Origin: Cryomorphaceae bacterium
Lineage (GTDB): Bacteria > Bacteroidota > Bacteroidia > Flavobacteriales > Schleiferiaceae
NCBI GenBank assembly: GCA_024639785.1
Contig: JAHEGI010000001.1
Span: 108,723 to 165,618, forward strand
DNA: 56,896 nucleotides
Direction of reading: 5' to 3'
How positions within the stretch are numbered: the stretch's first letter is position 1; each line of letters starts with the position of its first letter. A program made the translations under genes and the position numbers. This document shows, piece by piece, positions 1 to 8,968 of this stretch. Below the pieces are notes generated by a model that did no database searches, had not been told where the DNA came from, and was given only the letters and a program-made list of their open reading frames with translations.

Positions 1-1178
1 AACGCTTTCATGTAGTCCATCATGGTGCCGACTTCGAGCGTTCCCATTTGGGTTACGATATCGCCTTTTTGGAGGCCAGCCTTTGCGGCGGGACGTCCTT
101 CGCTAACGCCATCGATGCGCATGCCGGGGTCGCTATAGAGGTAGTCAGGCACTACGCCTAAAGTCACTTTAAAACGGGGACTGTCTTCGTTTTGGTCCTT
201 GGTCTTGCTGAAAGGAAGTTCCCCAATATCATCGGCATAGCGAATGATGCCCTCGATGTAATCAACGACCATAGCGAGGCCGGCATAATTGATTTTATCC
301 CAGTCGTCCGATGGGCGGTGGTAGTCTTCATGCTGACCTGTGAAGAAATGCAGGACGGGAATATCAGCTAAGTAGAAGGAAGTATGGTCCGAAGGGCCTA
401 CTCCAGAGGTTTCGCGCTTGAGGGCAAAGCCAAAGGTGTTTTGCTCATCCAAGATGCCGTCCCACAGAGGTGAAGTACCTGTGCCATACACGGCCAGTTG
501 ATTTTCTGCGTTGAGTCGGCCGACCATATCCATATTGATCATGAATTTGGGACTAGAGAAATCAGCGAGATGCTCTTTGGCAAAAGCGTTGGACCCCCAG
601 AGACCCATTTCTTCGCCAGAAAACGCGATAAAAACGACGGTGCTTTGCAAGGGCTGGTATTGAAAACGACGAGCCAATTCGAGCACGGCGGCAACGCCTG
701 ACGCGTTGTCATCGGCCCCATTGTGAATGGCAGAATCGGCGCCGCGGTAGAGACTTCCTTCGCCCCCCCAACCCCAATGATCATAGTGGGCGCCAATATA
801 AATGGTCCCCTCTCCCTGTCCAGGGAAGGTGGCAACGACGTTGCGTCCCGTGATTTTTGGTCCATTGGGAGTTCCATGGACAGAAGGTTGCGCTTGAAAG
901 GTAGAAATATAGCTGGGCTTGTCTCCGGGAGCTCCGGGTTGAGCCCCAATGCTTTTAAATCGTTTTACGAGATATTCAGAGGCTTTCTTTTCACCACGGG
1001 TTCCAACTTTGCGACCCTCCATGGCATCATCAGCTAAGGTTTTGACGTCAACCTGAATCTGCAAGGCCTCTTTAGACAACTTTGGAGCTTCTTGTCCATG
1101 AAGACTAAAGGTCAAAACGCTCAATAAGGGTAAAACGATGGATGCACGATTCCGCATTGGGGTATTCCCGATTTTCAT
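1..1178 (-). CDS. M28-family zinc aminopeptidase with C-terminal PDZ domain (3' end outside window)
   Basis: Secreted zinc metallopeptidase expected to remove N-terminal residues from peptides outside the cytoplasm. Translating the minus strand gives an open frame of about 392 residues running off the left edge, so the C-terminus is missing. Residues 1-28 form a signal peptide ending in SLHGQ. M28 metal-site motifs are visible: HYDH near residue 131, GADDNASG near 155, SGEE, then NMDMVG and GPSDHTSF. The last ~60 visible residues (SDPGMRIDGV..GRPAAKAGLQKGD) form a PDZ domain, a combination common in Bacteroidota M28 enzymes. The ATG at 1178 precedes a second in-frame ATG at 1157; the first fits the signal peptide better. 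The gene is divergent from the propeller gene at 1223. Family assignment is firm; substrate is unknown. Confidence 0.9.
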   Translation of the reverse strand, partial: MKIGNTPMRNRASIVLPLLSVLTFSLHGQEAPKLSKEALQIQVDVKTLADDAMEGRKVGTRGEKKASEYLVKRFKSIGAQPGAPGDKPSYISTFQAQPSVHGTPNGPKITGRNVVATFPGQGEGTIYIGAHYDHWGWGGEGSLYRGADSAIHNGADDNASGVAAVLELARRFQYQPLQSTVVFIAFSGEEMGLWGSNAFAKEHLADFSSPKFMINMDMVGRLNAENQLAVYGTGTSPLWDGILDEQNTFGFALKRETSGVGPSDHTSFYLADIPVLHFFTGQHEDYHRPSDDWDKINYAGLAMVVDYIEGIIRYADDIGELPFSKTKDQNEDSPRFKVTLGVVPDYLYSDPGMRIDGVSEGRPAAKAGLQKGDIVTQMGTLEVGTMMDYMKA

Positions 1179-1192
1179 GGCCAAGTGGTCTT

Positions 1193-1200
1193 TAGGTTTG
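1193..1200 (+). promoter_or_regulatory. Bacteroidota -7 element TAGGTTTG
   Basis: TAGGTTTG matches the TAnnTTTG element and lies 22 bases before the ATG at 1223. No matching -33 TTTG is seen at the ideal 19-base spacing. It sits back to back with a minus-strand element at 1204-1211. Confidence 0.5.
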
Positions 1201-1203
1201 CAC

Positions 1204-1211
1204 CAAATGTA
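1204..1211 (-). promoter_or_regulatory. Bacteroidota -7 element TACATTTG (minus)
   Basis: On the minus strand this reads TACATTTG, a TAnnTTTG match 25 bases before the ATG of the M28 peptidase at 1178. Only 3 bases separate it from the opposite-facing element, so the two genes share a very compact divergent promoter region. Confidence 0.5.
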
Positions 1212-1222
1212 ATTGACCGGCA

Positions 1223-2332
1223 ATGAAATCTTGTACCCCGTTCCGTAAACAAATCCTCCTATCGGCCGCTTTGCTGCATGGAATGAGCCTGGCTATCATG
1301 GCGCAACAACCGAATGTTGCGGGCCCAGCGTTTGATGCCACCACGTTAACCTATGTGGGAGAAAAACACTTGGTCAATGTCCGTCAACTGACCTTTGGGG
1401 GGGATAATGCTGAGGCCTATTGGAGCTTCGATGGCCAAAGCCTTGTGTTTCAGGCCAACTACGCGGAATGGGGCACAGCATGTGACCAAATCTTCTTGTA
1501 TCGCGATGTAAATGAGGTGGATCGCTCACCCAAAATGCTGAGTACGGGCTTGGGACGGACCACATGCGCTTATTTCATGCCGGGAGATCAACACGTGCTG
1601 TATGCTTCCACGCACCAAGGAGGACATTCTTGCCCACCGGAACCGCCGAGAGAAGGCGGTCGCTATGTCTGGCCCTTGTATCCCAGTTTTGATATCTATG
1701 TGGCAGACTTGAATGGAGAGCTTCAAAGTCAATTGACCCACGAACCTGGGTATGATGCCGAAGCCACCGTTTCCCCCAAGGGCGACCGCATCGTGTTCAC
1801 GAGCGACCGCAGTGGAGATCTAGAGTTATACACGATGAATGTGGATGGGAGCGACGTGGTTCAAGTCACGGACGAGCTGGGCTATGATGGCGGGGCGTTC
1901 TTTTCCCCCGATGGTCAATGGCTCGTATGGCGTGCTTCACGTCCTAAAACTGCTGAAGAAGTGTCAAAATACAAAGGCCTTCTCGCGGAACACCTGGTCG
2001 AGCCTACAGACATGGAGTTGTATGTTGCCCGTGTGGATGGCAGTGAAAAACGCCAAGTCACCCACTTAGGGAATGCCAATTGGGCACCCTATTTCACCCC
2101 AGACGGAAAGCGCATTTTATTTTGTAGTAACCATGCCTCCAAGCGGGGCTTTCCATTCAATTTGTTCCTGATAAATCTGGATGGGACGGGGCTGGAGCAG
2201 GTCACATTTGACCAAGCGTTTGACTCGTTTCCTATGTTCTCACCAGATGGAAAGCGCTTGATCTTTGCGAGCAATCGCAATAATGGGGGCACTCGAGAAA
2301 CGAATCTATTTCTCGCGGACTGGGTAAACTAA
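1223..2332 (+). CDS. TolB-like PD40 beta-propeller secreted protein
   Basis: Exported beta-propeller protein of 369 residues. Residues 1-28 are a signal peptide (hydrophobic ILLSAALLHGMSLAIMAQ). Repeated WD40-like PD40 motifs follow: DNAEAYWSFDGQSLVFQAN, DAEATVSPKGDRIVFTSDRSG, DGGAFFSPDGQWLVWRA, APYFTPDGKRILFCSN and DSFPMFSPDGKRLIFASNR. This fits the TolB C-terminal propeller family; no enzymatic domain is seen, so a binding or scaffold role in the periplasm or outer membrane is inferred. It is divergent from an M28 peptidase, 44 bases away, and convergent with the antiporter, whose stop lies 10 bases downstream. It is not TolB proper: the N-terminal TolB domain is absent. Confidence 0.85.
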   Translation: MKSCTPFRKQILLSAALLHGMSLAIMAQQPNVAGPAFDATTLTYVGEKHLVNVRQLTFGGDNAEAYWSFDGQSLVFQANYAEWGTACDQIFLYRDVNEVDRSPKMLSTGLGRTTCAYFMPGDQHVLYASTHQGGHSCPPEPPREGGRYVWPLYPSFDIYVADLNGELQSQLTHEPGYDAEATVSPKGDRIVFTSDRSGDLELYTMNVDGSDVVQVTDELGYDGGAFFSPDGQWLVWRASRPKTAEEVSKYKGLLAEHLVEPTDMELYVARVDGSEKRQVTHLGNANWAPYFTPDGKRILFCSNHASKRGFPFNLFLINLDGTGLEQVTFDQAFDSFPMFSPDGKRLIFASNRNNGGTRETNLFLADWVN

Positions 2333-2342
2333 CGTCTGCTAT

Positions 2343-3656
2343 TTAGGCTTGCCCTTGGTCAGCTGGACCTTCCTCATTTGTAGGATGGAATTCGCTGATT
2401 TCCATTTCTGGTGCCACCATGGCCGTGTCACGCAAGACCTCACCCAAGGTGCGATGATCATCCTTGTCGCGGTGCCGAACCATGCCCCAAGCCATGAACA
2501 CAGAACTGGCTAGAATGATGTACAACAAAATGCCATTGTCGAATTGGGCAATGGCCATGCTCTCGGGGATAGCGTAGAAGAGCAAGATGGTAATCAAACC
2601 ACGTGGAGCGAGATAGGTCAAAATGGCCTGGGGCTTTGGAACGGTCCACTGAATAGAGACGGCGCGAATTCGGTAGATGCCCACGAGGGCCAAAAGGGCA
2701 AAGAAGATGACCAATGGGTTGGCCAAGGAGCCTAAGTCAATACTGTAGCCAAAAACCACGAAGAAGAACGTCCGAACGATAAAAGCCGTTTCACGTGTGA
2801 TCAATTTGAAGTCGTTCAAAAGGCCACTTACGATATCTGCTTTGAGCCATTTTTGGAGCTTTCCAGGGAAGAAAATACCTGGATTGTTCAGAATTAATCC
2901 AAAGATGAGAATCACCAATAGCGAGCTCAAGTGGAGCATCTTACCCACGGCGTACAATAAGATGAGCACCGCAATGAGGAGGAATAGCTTGAGTTGGGTT
3001 TTGATATTTTGGAGTAAAAGAACCAACAGGTAGGAAAATACAGCAGAGACTAAAACGCTTACTCCGAAAGACCATCCAAATTGAAGAAGCCATTCACTGG
3101 TGCTTCCGCCCGGATTTTCGAACCCTTCAACTAAGAAATAAAAGAGCATGATGCCCAAAATGTCGCTAAATGTGGATTGGTAAATCATAAACTCCTTGAG
3201 GTCATGACGCATATTCTCAACGGAGGGGATAATGATGGCGGAACTGAGAATGCTCAATGGCACTGCGTAAAGGATGGAACGACTCCAAGAAGCATCCATA
3301 CCGAGGTGAAAGAGGGCCGCTAAAAAGAAGGTGGTGGCCCCCATCTCTAGGAGGGTAAGGGTTAAGCTGCGACCAATCATACCTGCGTGCTCACGGCGCA
3401 ATTCTAAATCCAAGGCGGCTTCTAAGACAATCATAATCAGCCCCACCGAACCCAAAATCTCTAAAGCCGGGCGCACATCTGGCTGTGGAAGGGATGCATA
3501 ATTCCCCCCAACATTGAATAAAATACCCATACCAAGTAGCATAAGCACGCTTGGAATACGCGTCTTCTTCGCGAGCAAATTGAAGAGGTACGAGACAATT
3601 ACGATCGCCGCAAGGGCAATCAAAATGGAGGGGGTATTGATCAAGTGATTCACCAA
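2343..3656 (-). CDS. cation:proton antiporter (CPA1/NhaP-like)
   Basis: Integral membrane protein of about 437 residues with roughly a dozen hydrophobic segments, matching monovalent cation/proton antiporters of the CPA1 group, which exchange Na+ or K+ for H+ across the inner membrane. The first segment is SILIALAAIVIVSYLFNLLA; a charged hydrophilic tail follows residue ~395 (HRDKDDHRTLGEV), ending in an acidic stretch. No cytoplasmic TrkA domain is attached. The start is uncertain: the codon at 3656 is TTG and the next is GTG at 3653, with no nearby ATG, so one of these non-ATG starts is probably used. Ion specificity cannot be told from sequence. Confidence 0.8.
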   Translation of the reverse strand: MVNHLINTPSILIALAAIVIVSYLFNLLAKKTRIPSVLMLLGMGILFNVGGNYASLPQPDVRPALEILGSVGLIMIVLEAALDLELRREHAGMIGRSLTLTLLEMGATTFFLAALFHLGMDASWSRSILYAVPLSILSSAIIIPSVENMRHDLKEFMIYQSTFSDILGIMLFYFLVEGFENPGGSTSEWLLQFGWSFGVSVLVSAVFSYLLVLLLQNIKTQLKLFLLIAVLILLYAVGKMLHLSSLLVILIFGLILNNPGIFFPGKLQKWLKADIVSGLLNDFKLITRETAFIVRTFFFVVFGYSIDLGSLANPLVIFFALLALVGIYRIRAVSIQWTVPKPQAILTYLAPRGLITILLFYAIPESMAIAQFDNGILLYIILASSVFMAWGMVRHRDKDDHRTLGEVLRDTAMVAPEMEISEFHPTNEEGPADQGQA

Positions 3657-3723
3657 GGGAAATTAGGAAAAAGCCATGGAGTTTCGTAGGCTGAGAGAAG
3701 AAAGCGACACCTACCGATAGAAA

Positions 3724-3775
3724 AAGGGTAAAAGAGATGTGGAGCGGTTTGAAACGCTTAATCCCTTTTACCCTT
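3724..3775. repeat. 11-bp perfect inverted repeat in the intergenic region after typA
   Basis: AAGGGTAAAAG (3724-3734) and CTTTTACCCTT (3765-3775) are perfect reverse complements with a 30-base spacer. Inside, AGCGGTTT and GAAACGCT form an imperfect inner stem, so a long hairpin is possible. It lies 86 bases past the typA stop and 68 bases before the antiporter start. There is no clear T run as for an intrinsic terminator. The right half recurs at 44572-44598. Confidence 0.6.
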
Positions 3776-3860
3776 GCAATTTTGCTAGAACTTCGCAGCC
3801 CGCCGGGTTCTTGACGTAGTCAGCGCCCAAGTCCCTTGACGATTCAAGCCCTTCGGCAGT

Positions 3861-5636
3861 CTAGCCCTTGATCATCTTCATCTTGCGCAGACGAAGGCTG
3901 TTTGGCGTGATCTCAACGAGCTCGTCGCTTTGGATGTACTCCAAGGCTTCTTCCAAACGCAATTTGATGGCGGGAGTGATGCGCACCTTGTCATCCGTGC
4001 CTGAAGCGCGGACGTTGGTGAGCTTCTTGCCTTTCGTCAAATTCACCGCAAGGTCAGATCCACGGGTGTGCTCGCCAGTAATTTGGCCAGCGTAAATCTC
4101 CTCGCCCGGATCGATAAAGAATCGGCCGCGGTCTTGCAAACGATCAATGGAATAGGCAATGGCCGTTCCTTGTTCCATAGAGACCAACGATCCATTCGTT
4201 CGCTTGGGAAGGTCGCCCTTCAATGGCTGGAACTCTAAGAAACGATGGTTCATGATGGCTTCACCGGCCGTCGAGGTGAGTAGGCCGTTTCGCAGACCAA
4301 TCAGACCCCGCGATGGGATGTGGAAGGTCAAAATCATGCGATCACCTTTAGGCTGCATATTGAGCATTTCGCCTTTGCGGAGGGTGGCCATTTCAACCGC
4401 CGTTCCACTCATAGTTTCGGGAAGGTCGATGACGAGCTCTTCGATAGGCTCACATTTGACCCCGTCAATTTCCTTGATGATGACCTGTGGATTGCCGATT
4501 TGCAATTCGTATCCCTCGCGACGCATGGTTTCGATCAATACCGACAAGTGCAAAACGCCGCGTCCAAAGACACGGAAGGTGTCTGCAGAGTCGGTAGACT
4601 CAACGCGAAGTGCTAGGTTTTTCTCGAGTTCCTTTTCTAGTCGGTCCTTCAGGTGACGTGAGGTCACAAATTTGCCCTCTTTTCCAAAGAAAGGAGAGTC
4701 GTTAATTGTGAATATCATGCTCATCGTAGGCTCGTCGATACTAATCGGGGGCATGCCTTCGGGATGCTCAAAGTCCGCAACGGTGTCGCCGATTTCAAAG
4801 CCTTCGATGCCATTAAAGGCACAAATTTCTCCCGCTGAAACCTCACTGACGCGGGCGCGTCCGAGCCCTTCAAAGACATAGAGTTCTTTGATCCGAGATT
4901 TGGTGATGGAGCCATCGCGTTTGACCACGCACACGGGTTGATTTTCCTTTAGCGTGCCGCGGTGTAGGCGGCCAATCGCCATTCGGCCGGTATAAGAAGA
5001 GTAGTCCAAAGACGTGATAAGCAACTGAGGAGTGCCTTCCAAACATTGTGCTTCAGGAACATGCTTGAGTACCATGTCCATTAACGGCTCAATGCTGTCG
5101 GTTGGAGTCTTCCAATCGTCGCCCATCCAATTGTTTTTGGCCGAGCCATACACGCATGGAAAATCCAATTGCTCTTCGGTAGCGTCTAACGAGAACATCA
5201 AATCAAAAACAGCCTCGTGCGCCGCTTCGGGGTCACAGTTTGGCTTGTCCACTTTGTTGACAACCACAATAGGCTTAAGCCCTAATTGCAAGGCCTTTTG
5301 AAGTACAAATCGGGTTTGAGGCATTGGGCCCTCGAAGGCGTCCACCAAGAGGAGTACCCCATCGGCCATATTCAATACGCGCTCAACTTCACCGCCAAAA
5401 TCGGCGTGACCTGGGGTATCGATGATATTGATTTTGACGTCCTTGTAACGGACCGAAACATTCTTCGCTAAAATGGTGATACCGCGCTCGCGTTCAATGT
5501 CATTATTGTCCAAGATGAGCTCGCCCGTCTCCTGGTTGGAGCGGAATAGCTGGCAGTAATGAAGAATCTTGTCAACGAGGGTAGTCTTACCGTGGTCAAC
5601 GTGGGCGATAATCGCAATGTTTCGGATGGGAGTCAT
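3861..5636 (-). CDS. typA: ribosome-associated translational GTPase TypA/BipA
   Basis: Translation-factor GTPase that binds the ribosome and supports 50S assembly and growth under stress. The 591-residue length is normal for the family. G-motifs are clear: AHVDHGKTT (residues 11-19), RGITI, DTPGHADF and NKVD. EF-G-like domains follow, with GRGVLHLSVLIETMRREG typical of BipA, and the C-terminal domain contains SRGLIGLRNGLLTSTAGEA. The start MTPIRNIAIIAHVDHG is the family's normal N-terminus. A TACTTTTG promoter element lies 25 bases upstream at 5662-5669. The neighbouring SulP gene starts a separate unit 71 bases upstream. Function is firm. Confidence 0.97.
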   Translation of the reverse strand: MTPIRNIAIIAHVDHGKTTLVDKILHYCQLFRSNQETGELILDNNDIERERGITILAKNVSVRYKDVKINIIDTPGHADFGGEVERVLNMADGVLLLVDAFEGPMPQTRFVLQKALQLGLKPIVVVNKVDKPNCDPEAAHEAVFDLMFSLDATEEQLDFPCVYGSAKNNWMGDDWKTPTDSIEPLMDMVLKHVPEAQCLEGTPQLLITSLDYSSYTGRMAIGRLHRGTLKENQPVCVVKRDGSITKSRIKELYVFEGLGRARVSEVSAGEICAFNGIEGFEIGDTVADFEHPEGMPPISIDEPTMSMIFTINDSPFFGKEGKFVTSRHLKDRLEKELEKNLALRVESTDSADTFRVFGRGVLHLSVLIETMRREGYELQIGNPQVIIKEIDGVKCEPIEELVIDLPETMSGTAVEMATLRKGEMLNMQPKGDRMILTFHIPSRGLIGLRNGLLTSTAGEAIMNHRFLEFQPLKGDLPKRTNGSLVSMEQGTAIAYSIDRLQDRGRFFIDPGEEIYAGQITGEHTRGSDLAVNLTKGKKLTNVRASGTDDKVRITPAIKLRLEEALEYIQSDELVEITPNSLRLRKMKMIKG

Positions 5637-5661
5637 AATGGAGGCCGTCTCTTTGGCCGCG

Positions 5662-5669
5662 CAAAAGTA
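5662..5669 (-). promoter_or_regulatory. -7 element TACTTTTG for typA
   Basis: TACTTTTG on the minus strand, a TAnnTTTG match, 25 bases before the typA ATG. A TTG lies 14 bases further upstream, which is shorter than the usual 19-base spacing. Confidence 0.5.
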
Positions 5670-5707
5670 CTCCGAATAATCCGCAAGGAGACCGAACTCC
5701 CTGAATT

Positions 5708-7192
5708 TTAACGGATTTCCTTGACGGTGACTTTTTTATAGTCCGAATGTTTGAGGAAATCCTCAATAACTTCTTCGATGTCAGCATCTAGGAATTCGCA
5801 TTGGCGGTAATCCAGATTGAGTATTGCACCTTCAGGCAAGGCTTCTAAACGAGACTTTAGAAGGCCTTTGCTCAAGTAGGTAACTACCCGGCGCAAGGTG
5901 AAGGTGAATTCTCCCTCTTTTTCTTCAAAAAGGATGTTGCTTTTGAAGTCGGACACGGCGATAAAAATGAGCGAAATGACCAAGCCGAGCGCAATTCCCT
6001 TGAGAAGGTCTGAGAGCAGAATGGCTACAACGGTGATAATGAAAGGCGCATATTGTTGATATCCCTTAGCTACGATTGATCGGATGAGGGCCGGTGAAAC
6101 CAACTTGTATCCCGTCATGATTAGAATGGCCGCAAGCACGGCGAGGGGGATGCGGTTGAGTACGGGAGTTATGGCGATGACGGCAGCGGCCAAGATGATG
6201 CCGTGCATAATAGCACTTGATTTGTGCTTAGCTCCCATTTGAGCGTTTGCGGAAGTGCGGACAATGACGGAGGTGATGGGCAATCCACCAATAAGACCCG
6301 AAACGGAGTTACCGACCCCTTGGGCAATCAATTCACGATTGGTCGGAGTGACGCGCTTGAGGGGATCCATTTTGTCTGCGGCTTCGATACATAAGAGGGT
6401 TTCGATACTGGCAATTACCGCGATGGTGATGGCAACGACCCACACATCAAGGTTGCCAAATGCTGAAAAATTGGGGCCAATCAGACCGTCCTGCCACTGG
6501 GGCAATTGCACGCTATGTTCGGCCAAAATCGCCCATTCAGGTCGATACATTCCCAGGCCCCAGCCCAATAAGCTTCCCAAAACGACGACGAGTAATGGAG
6601 CGGGTAAGAACTTGGAGATGGCAAATTTGGCATACCCTAATCGCTGGCTGGCGATTAAAATGGCCAAACTGAAGAACCCTACGATGGTGGGCCCTAAGGT
6701 GAGTGCGCTCAGAGCGTGTTGTAAACCGCTGAAGGTGTTTTCCTCGCTGCGTTGGAAGAAGCCTTCATCGCCCATAAAGTCGACGTCATAGCCAACCAGG
6801 TGAGGAATTTGCTTGAGAATTAATATGAGGCCAATCGCGGCCATCATGCCTTTAATGACGGTATTTGGAATATAATGTCCGATGATGCCTAAGCGGAGAA
6901 AGCCAAAGACAATTTGGAATAATCCCGCGAGAAAAACAGCGAGCAAAAAGGTATCAAACCCTCCGAGGTCTCCGATGGCCACAATGACGATGGCAATGAG
7001 TCCAGCGGCTGGGCCGGATACACTCAAGTGAGATTGGCTGATGCTGCCCACGACAATTCCTCCAACGACACCAGCAATGATGCCTGAAATCAATGGCGCG
7101 CCGGAGCCTAGTGCGATGCCTAAACACAAGGGTAAGGCTACAAGGAAAACGACGACGGAGGAGGGAATGCTTTGACGTATGTGCTGGAACAT
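5708..7192 (-). CDS. SulP/SLC26-family anion transporter
   Basis: Inner-membrane anion transporter of 494 residues. SulP members carry sulfate or bicarbonate, usually by symport; which one applies here cannot be read from the sequence. The N-terminus (SSVVVFLVALPLCLGIALGSGAPLISGIIAGVVGG) is the conserved SulP first helix region, and about 10-12 further membrane segments follow to residue ~420. The last ~65 residues (LPEGAILNLDYRQCEFLDADIEEVIEDFL) form a short STAS domain. An in-frame TTG exists at 7201, but the ATG at 7192 is chosen. No carbonic anhydrase gene is adjacent, which would have hinted at bicarbonate. Confidence 0.87.
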   Translation of the reverse strand: MFQHIRQSIPSSVVVFLVALPLCLGIALGSGAPLISGIIAGVVGGIVVGSISQSHLSVSGPAAGLIAIVIVAIGDLGGFDTFLLAVFLAGLFQIVFGFLRLGIIGHYIPNTVIKGMMAAIGLILILKQIPHLVGYDVDFMGDEGFFQRSEENTFSGLQHALSALTLGPTIVGFFSLAILIASQRLGYAKFAISKFLPAPLLVVVLGSLLGWGLGMYRPEWAILAEHSVQLPQWQDGLIGPNFSAFGNLDVWVVAITIAVIASIETLLCIEAADKMDPLKRVTPTNRELIAQGVGNSVSGLIGGLPITSVIVRTSANAQMGAKHKSSAIMHGIILAAAVIAITPVLNRIPLAVLAAILIMTGYKLVSPALIRSIVAKGYQQYAPFIITVVAILLSDLLKGIALGLVISLIFIAVSDFKSNILFEEKEGEFTFTLRRVVTYLSKGLLKSRLEALPEGAILNLDYRQCEFLDADIEEVIEDFLKHSDYKKVTVKEIR

Positions 7193-7510
7193 GGGACGCA
7201 ATAAAATAAAGAGTTAGGCGAACTTAATAAATGATTCCCTAAAGGTTGTAAAAAGAAAATGAAGTTCTGCCTTGAAGGGAATATAAGTGCTTGGTTCGCG
7301 ATTGAATGGACTCAAATTCGGTGATTTTGTGCTTTTAACGTGGTCTAAAGCGGTGCGAAAAAAATTTAAGACATTGATTTTGAATGAATTAAGTATTCTG
7401 ACACCCTTTGCATGCGTGAATTTGGGCAAATGCAAGTCACTTGGATGGGTCAAAAAGGAATAATCCATCTCAGTCGGATTACCTTTGTAGCCCTTGAAAA
7501 GCACAACCCG
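7193..7510. other. non-coding divergent region between sulP and arginine decarboxylase genes
   Basis: An A+T-rich stretch of 318 bases. It holds a TACCTTTG element at 7480-7487 and a weaker candidate of TTTG at 7379-7382 followed about 22 bases later by CCTTTG at 7405-7410. No RNA gene, hairpin terminator or convincing small ORF is seen. Longer open frames through it lack codon or protein features of real genes. Confidence 0.5.
7480..7487 (+). promoter_or_regulatory. -7 element TACCTTTG for arginine decarboxylase
   Basis: TACCTTTG ends 23 bases before the ATG at 7511. Its position inside any upstream-extended reading frame supports 7511, not 7412, as the start. No -33 TTTG is seen at 19 bases. 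Confidence 0.55.
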
Positions 7511-8914
7511 ATGAAAAATAAGTACGTAGACCTGATTGAACAGACCTTTGACTTCCCTCAGGAAGAATTCTATGTGGAGCAGGATGAATTGCATTGGCAT
7601 GACATTCCTTTGATGGAGTTAATCAAGCAATACGGAACGCCACTCAAGGTGACCTACTTGCCCAAAATTTCTGAGAATATTCAGCGCGCCAAGCGGATGT
7701 TCAATGTGGCCATGGCCAAGGTGGATTACCAAGGCAGTTATCACTTTTGTTACTGTACCAAGAGCTCACATTTCCAATTCGTCATGGAAGAGGCTTTGAA
7801 GAACAATATTCACTTAGAAACCTCTTCGGCATTTGATATCAATCTGATTGAGGCGCTGGAGGAAGAGGGGAAAATCACCAAGGATCAATTTGTGGTGTGC
7901 AACGGGTACAAGCGCGCGCAATACCTTGAGAACATTGCGCGCCTCATCAATGAAGGATGGTCCAACGTGATCCCCGTGATGGACAATAAAGAAGAGCTAC
8001 CCATGCTCATTGACCAAATCTCGAAAGGAAAAGGACCACTCAAAATTGGTATTCGTATTGCCGCAGAAGAAGAACCAAAATTCGAATTTTACACCTCGCG
8101 TTTGGGGATTTCGTACAAAGATGTCCTTCCGATGTACAAGAATTACTTGATGGATCAAGAGAACGTCGAACTCAAGATGCTTCACTTTTTCATCAACACA
8201 GGAATCAATGACACGGCGTATTACTGGAACGAGCTTCTCAAATGTGTCAATGTGTACATTCAGCTTAAGAAGGTCTGCCCAACGTTAGACTCATTGAATA
8301 TCGGCGGAGGGTTCCCAATTAAGAACAGCTTGAGCTTCTCCTATGATTATGAGTACATGGCGGAGGAGATTATAGCGCAAATTAAAAACCAATGCGCCCA
8401 AGCTGGGATACCCGAACCGCACATATTTACCGAGTTCGGAAGTTTCACAGTGGGCGAAAGTGGCGCGACCTTTTACTCCATTATGGGAGAGAAGAAGCAA
8501 AATGATCGCGAAAAGTGGTACATGATTGACTCAAGCTTCATGACAACGCTTCCAGACGCATGGGCGATCAATAAGCGATTCATCATGTTGGCCATTAACA
8601 ATTGGGCAACGCCTTATGAGCGCGTTCTCCTAGGGGGTCTCACGTGTGACTCGGATGATTATTACAATTCTGAGCAACATTCGAACGCGATTTTCTTACC
8701 GAAATTCTCGAGCGATGCGCCGACCCAGTACATTGGATTTTTCAATACTGGGGCATACCAAGAGAGTATCTCCGGCTATGGCGGCTTGCAACACTGTTTG
8801 ATTCCTGCTCCGAAACATGTCGTCATTTCAAGAGATGAAGACGGTGATTGGAACACGCGACTTTTTGCCAAAGAGCAGTCGTATAAGAGCATGCTCAAAA
8901 TTTTGGGCTACTAA
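7511..8914 (+). CDS. speA: arginine decarboxylase (short Bacteroidota type)
   Basis: PLP-dependent enzyme that decarboxylates arginine to agmatine, the first step of putrescine and spermidine synthesis. The 467-residue length and N-terminus MKNKYVDLIEQTFDFPQEEF match the short Flavobacteria-type enzyme, not the ~660-residue enterobacterial SpeA. Conserved stretches include YHFCYCTKSSHF (the lysine is the likely PLP-binding residue), GIRIAAEEEPKFEFYTSRLGI, LNIGGGFPIKNSL, FTEFGSFTVGESG and GLTCDSDDYYN. An upstream extension to 7412 adds 33 unconserved residues and is rejected. The DHS-family gene follows after 54 bases, suggesting one transcript. An agmatinase that could use the product is at 27591. 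Confidence 0.93.
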   Translation: MKNKYVDLIEQTFDFPQEEFYVEQDELHWHDIPLMELIKQYGTPLKVTYLPKISENIQRAKRMFNVAMAKVDYQGSYHFCYCTKSSHFQFVMEEALKNNIHLETSSAFDINLIEALEEEGKITKDQFVVCNGYKRAQYLENIARLINEGWSNVIPVMDNKEELPMLIDQISKGKGPLKIGIRIAAEEEPKFEFYTSRLGISYKDVLPMYKNYLMDQENVELKMLHFFINTGINDTAYYWNELLKCVNVYIQLKKVCPTLDSLNIGGGFPIKNSLSFSYDYEYMAEEIIAQIKNQCAQAGIPEPHIFTEFGSFTVGESGATFYSIMGEKKQNDREKWYMIDSSFMTTLPDAWAINKRFIMLAINNWATPYERVLLGGLTCDSDDYYNSEQHSNAIFLPKFSSDAPTQYIGFFNTGAYQESISGYGGLQHCLIPAPKHVVISRDEDGDWNTRLFAKEQSYKSMLKILGY

Positions 8915-8968
8915 TTCGTCGAACAAGCCACTTTCTGCCTTTATTTTTACCCATCTAAGCCTTTCAAC

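Noticed and set aside
757-775. Run of seven C in the M28 gene as a frameshift
   Set aside because: The reading frame continues intact through it with conserved M28 residues on both sides.
7412-7510. Longer N-terminus for arginine decarboxylase
   Set aside because: The extra 33 residues are not family-like and the promoter element lies inside them.
7214-7600. 128-residue minus-strand frame across the sulP-speA gap
   Set aside because: It is antisense to the well-supported decarboxylase N-terminus, has no domain or signal features, and consists of A+T-rich translation.
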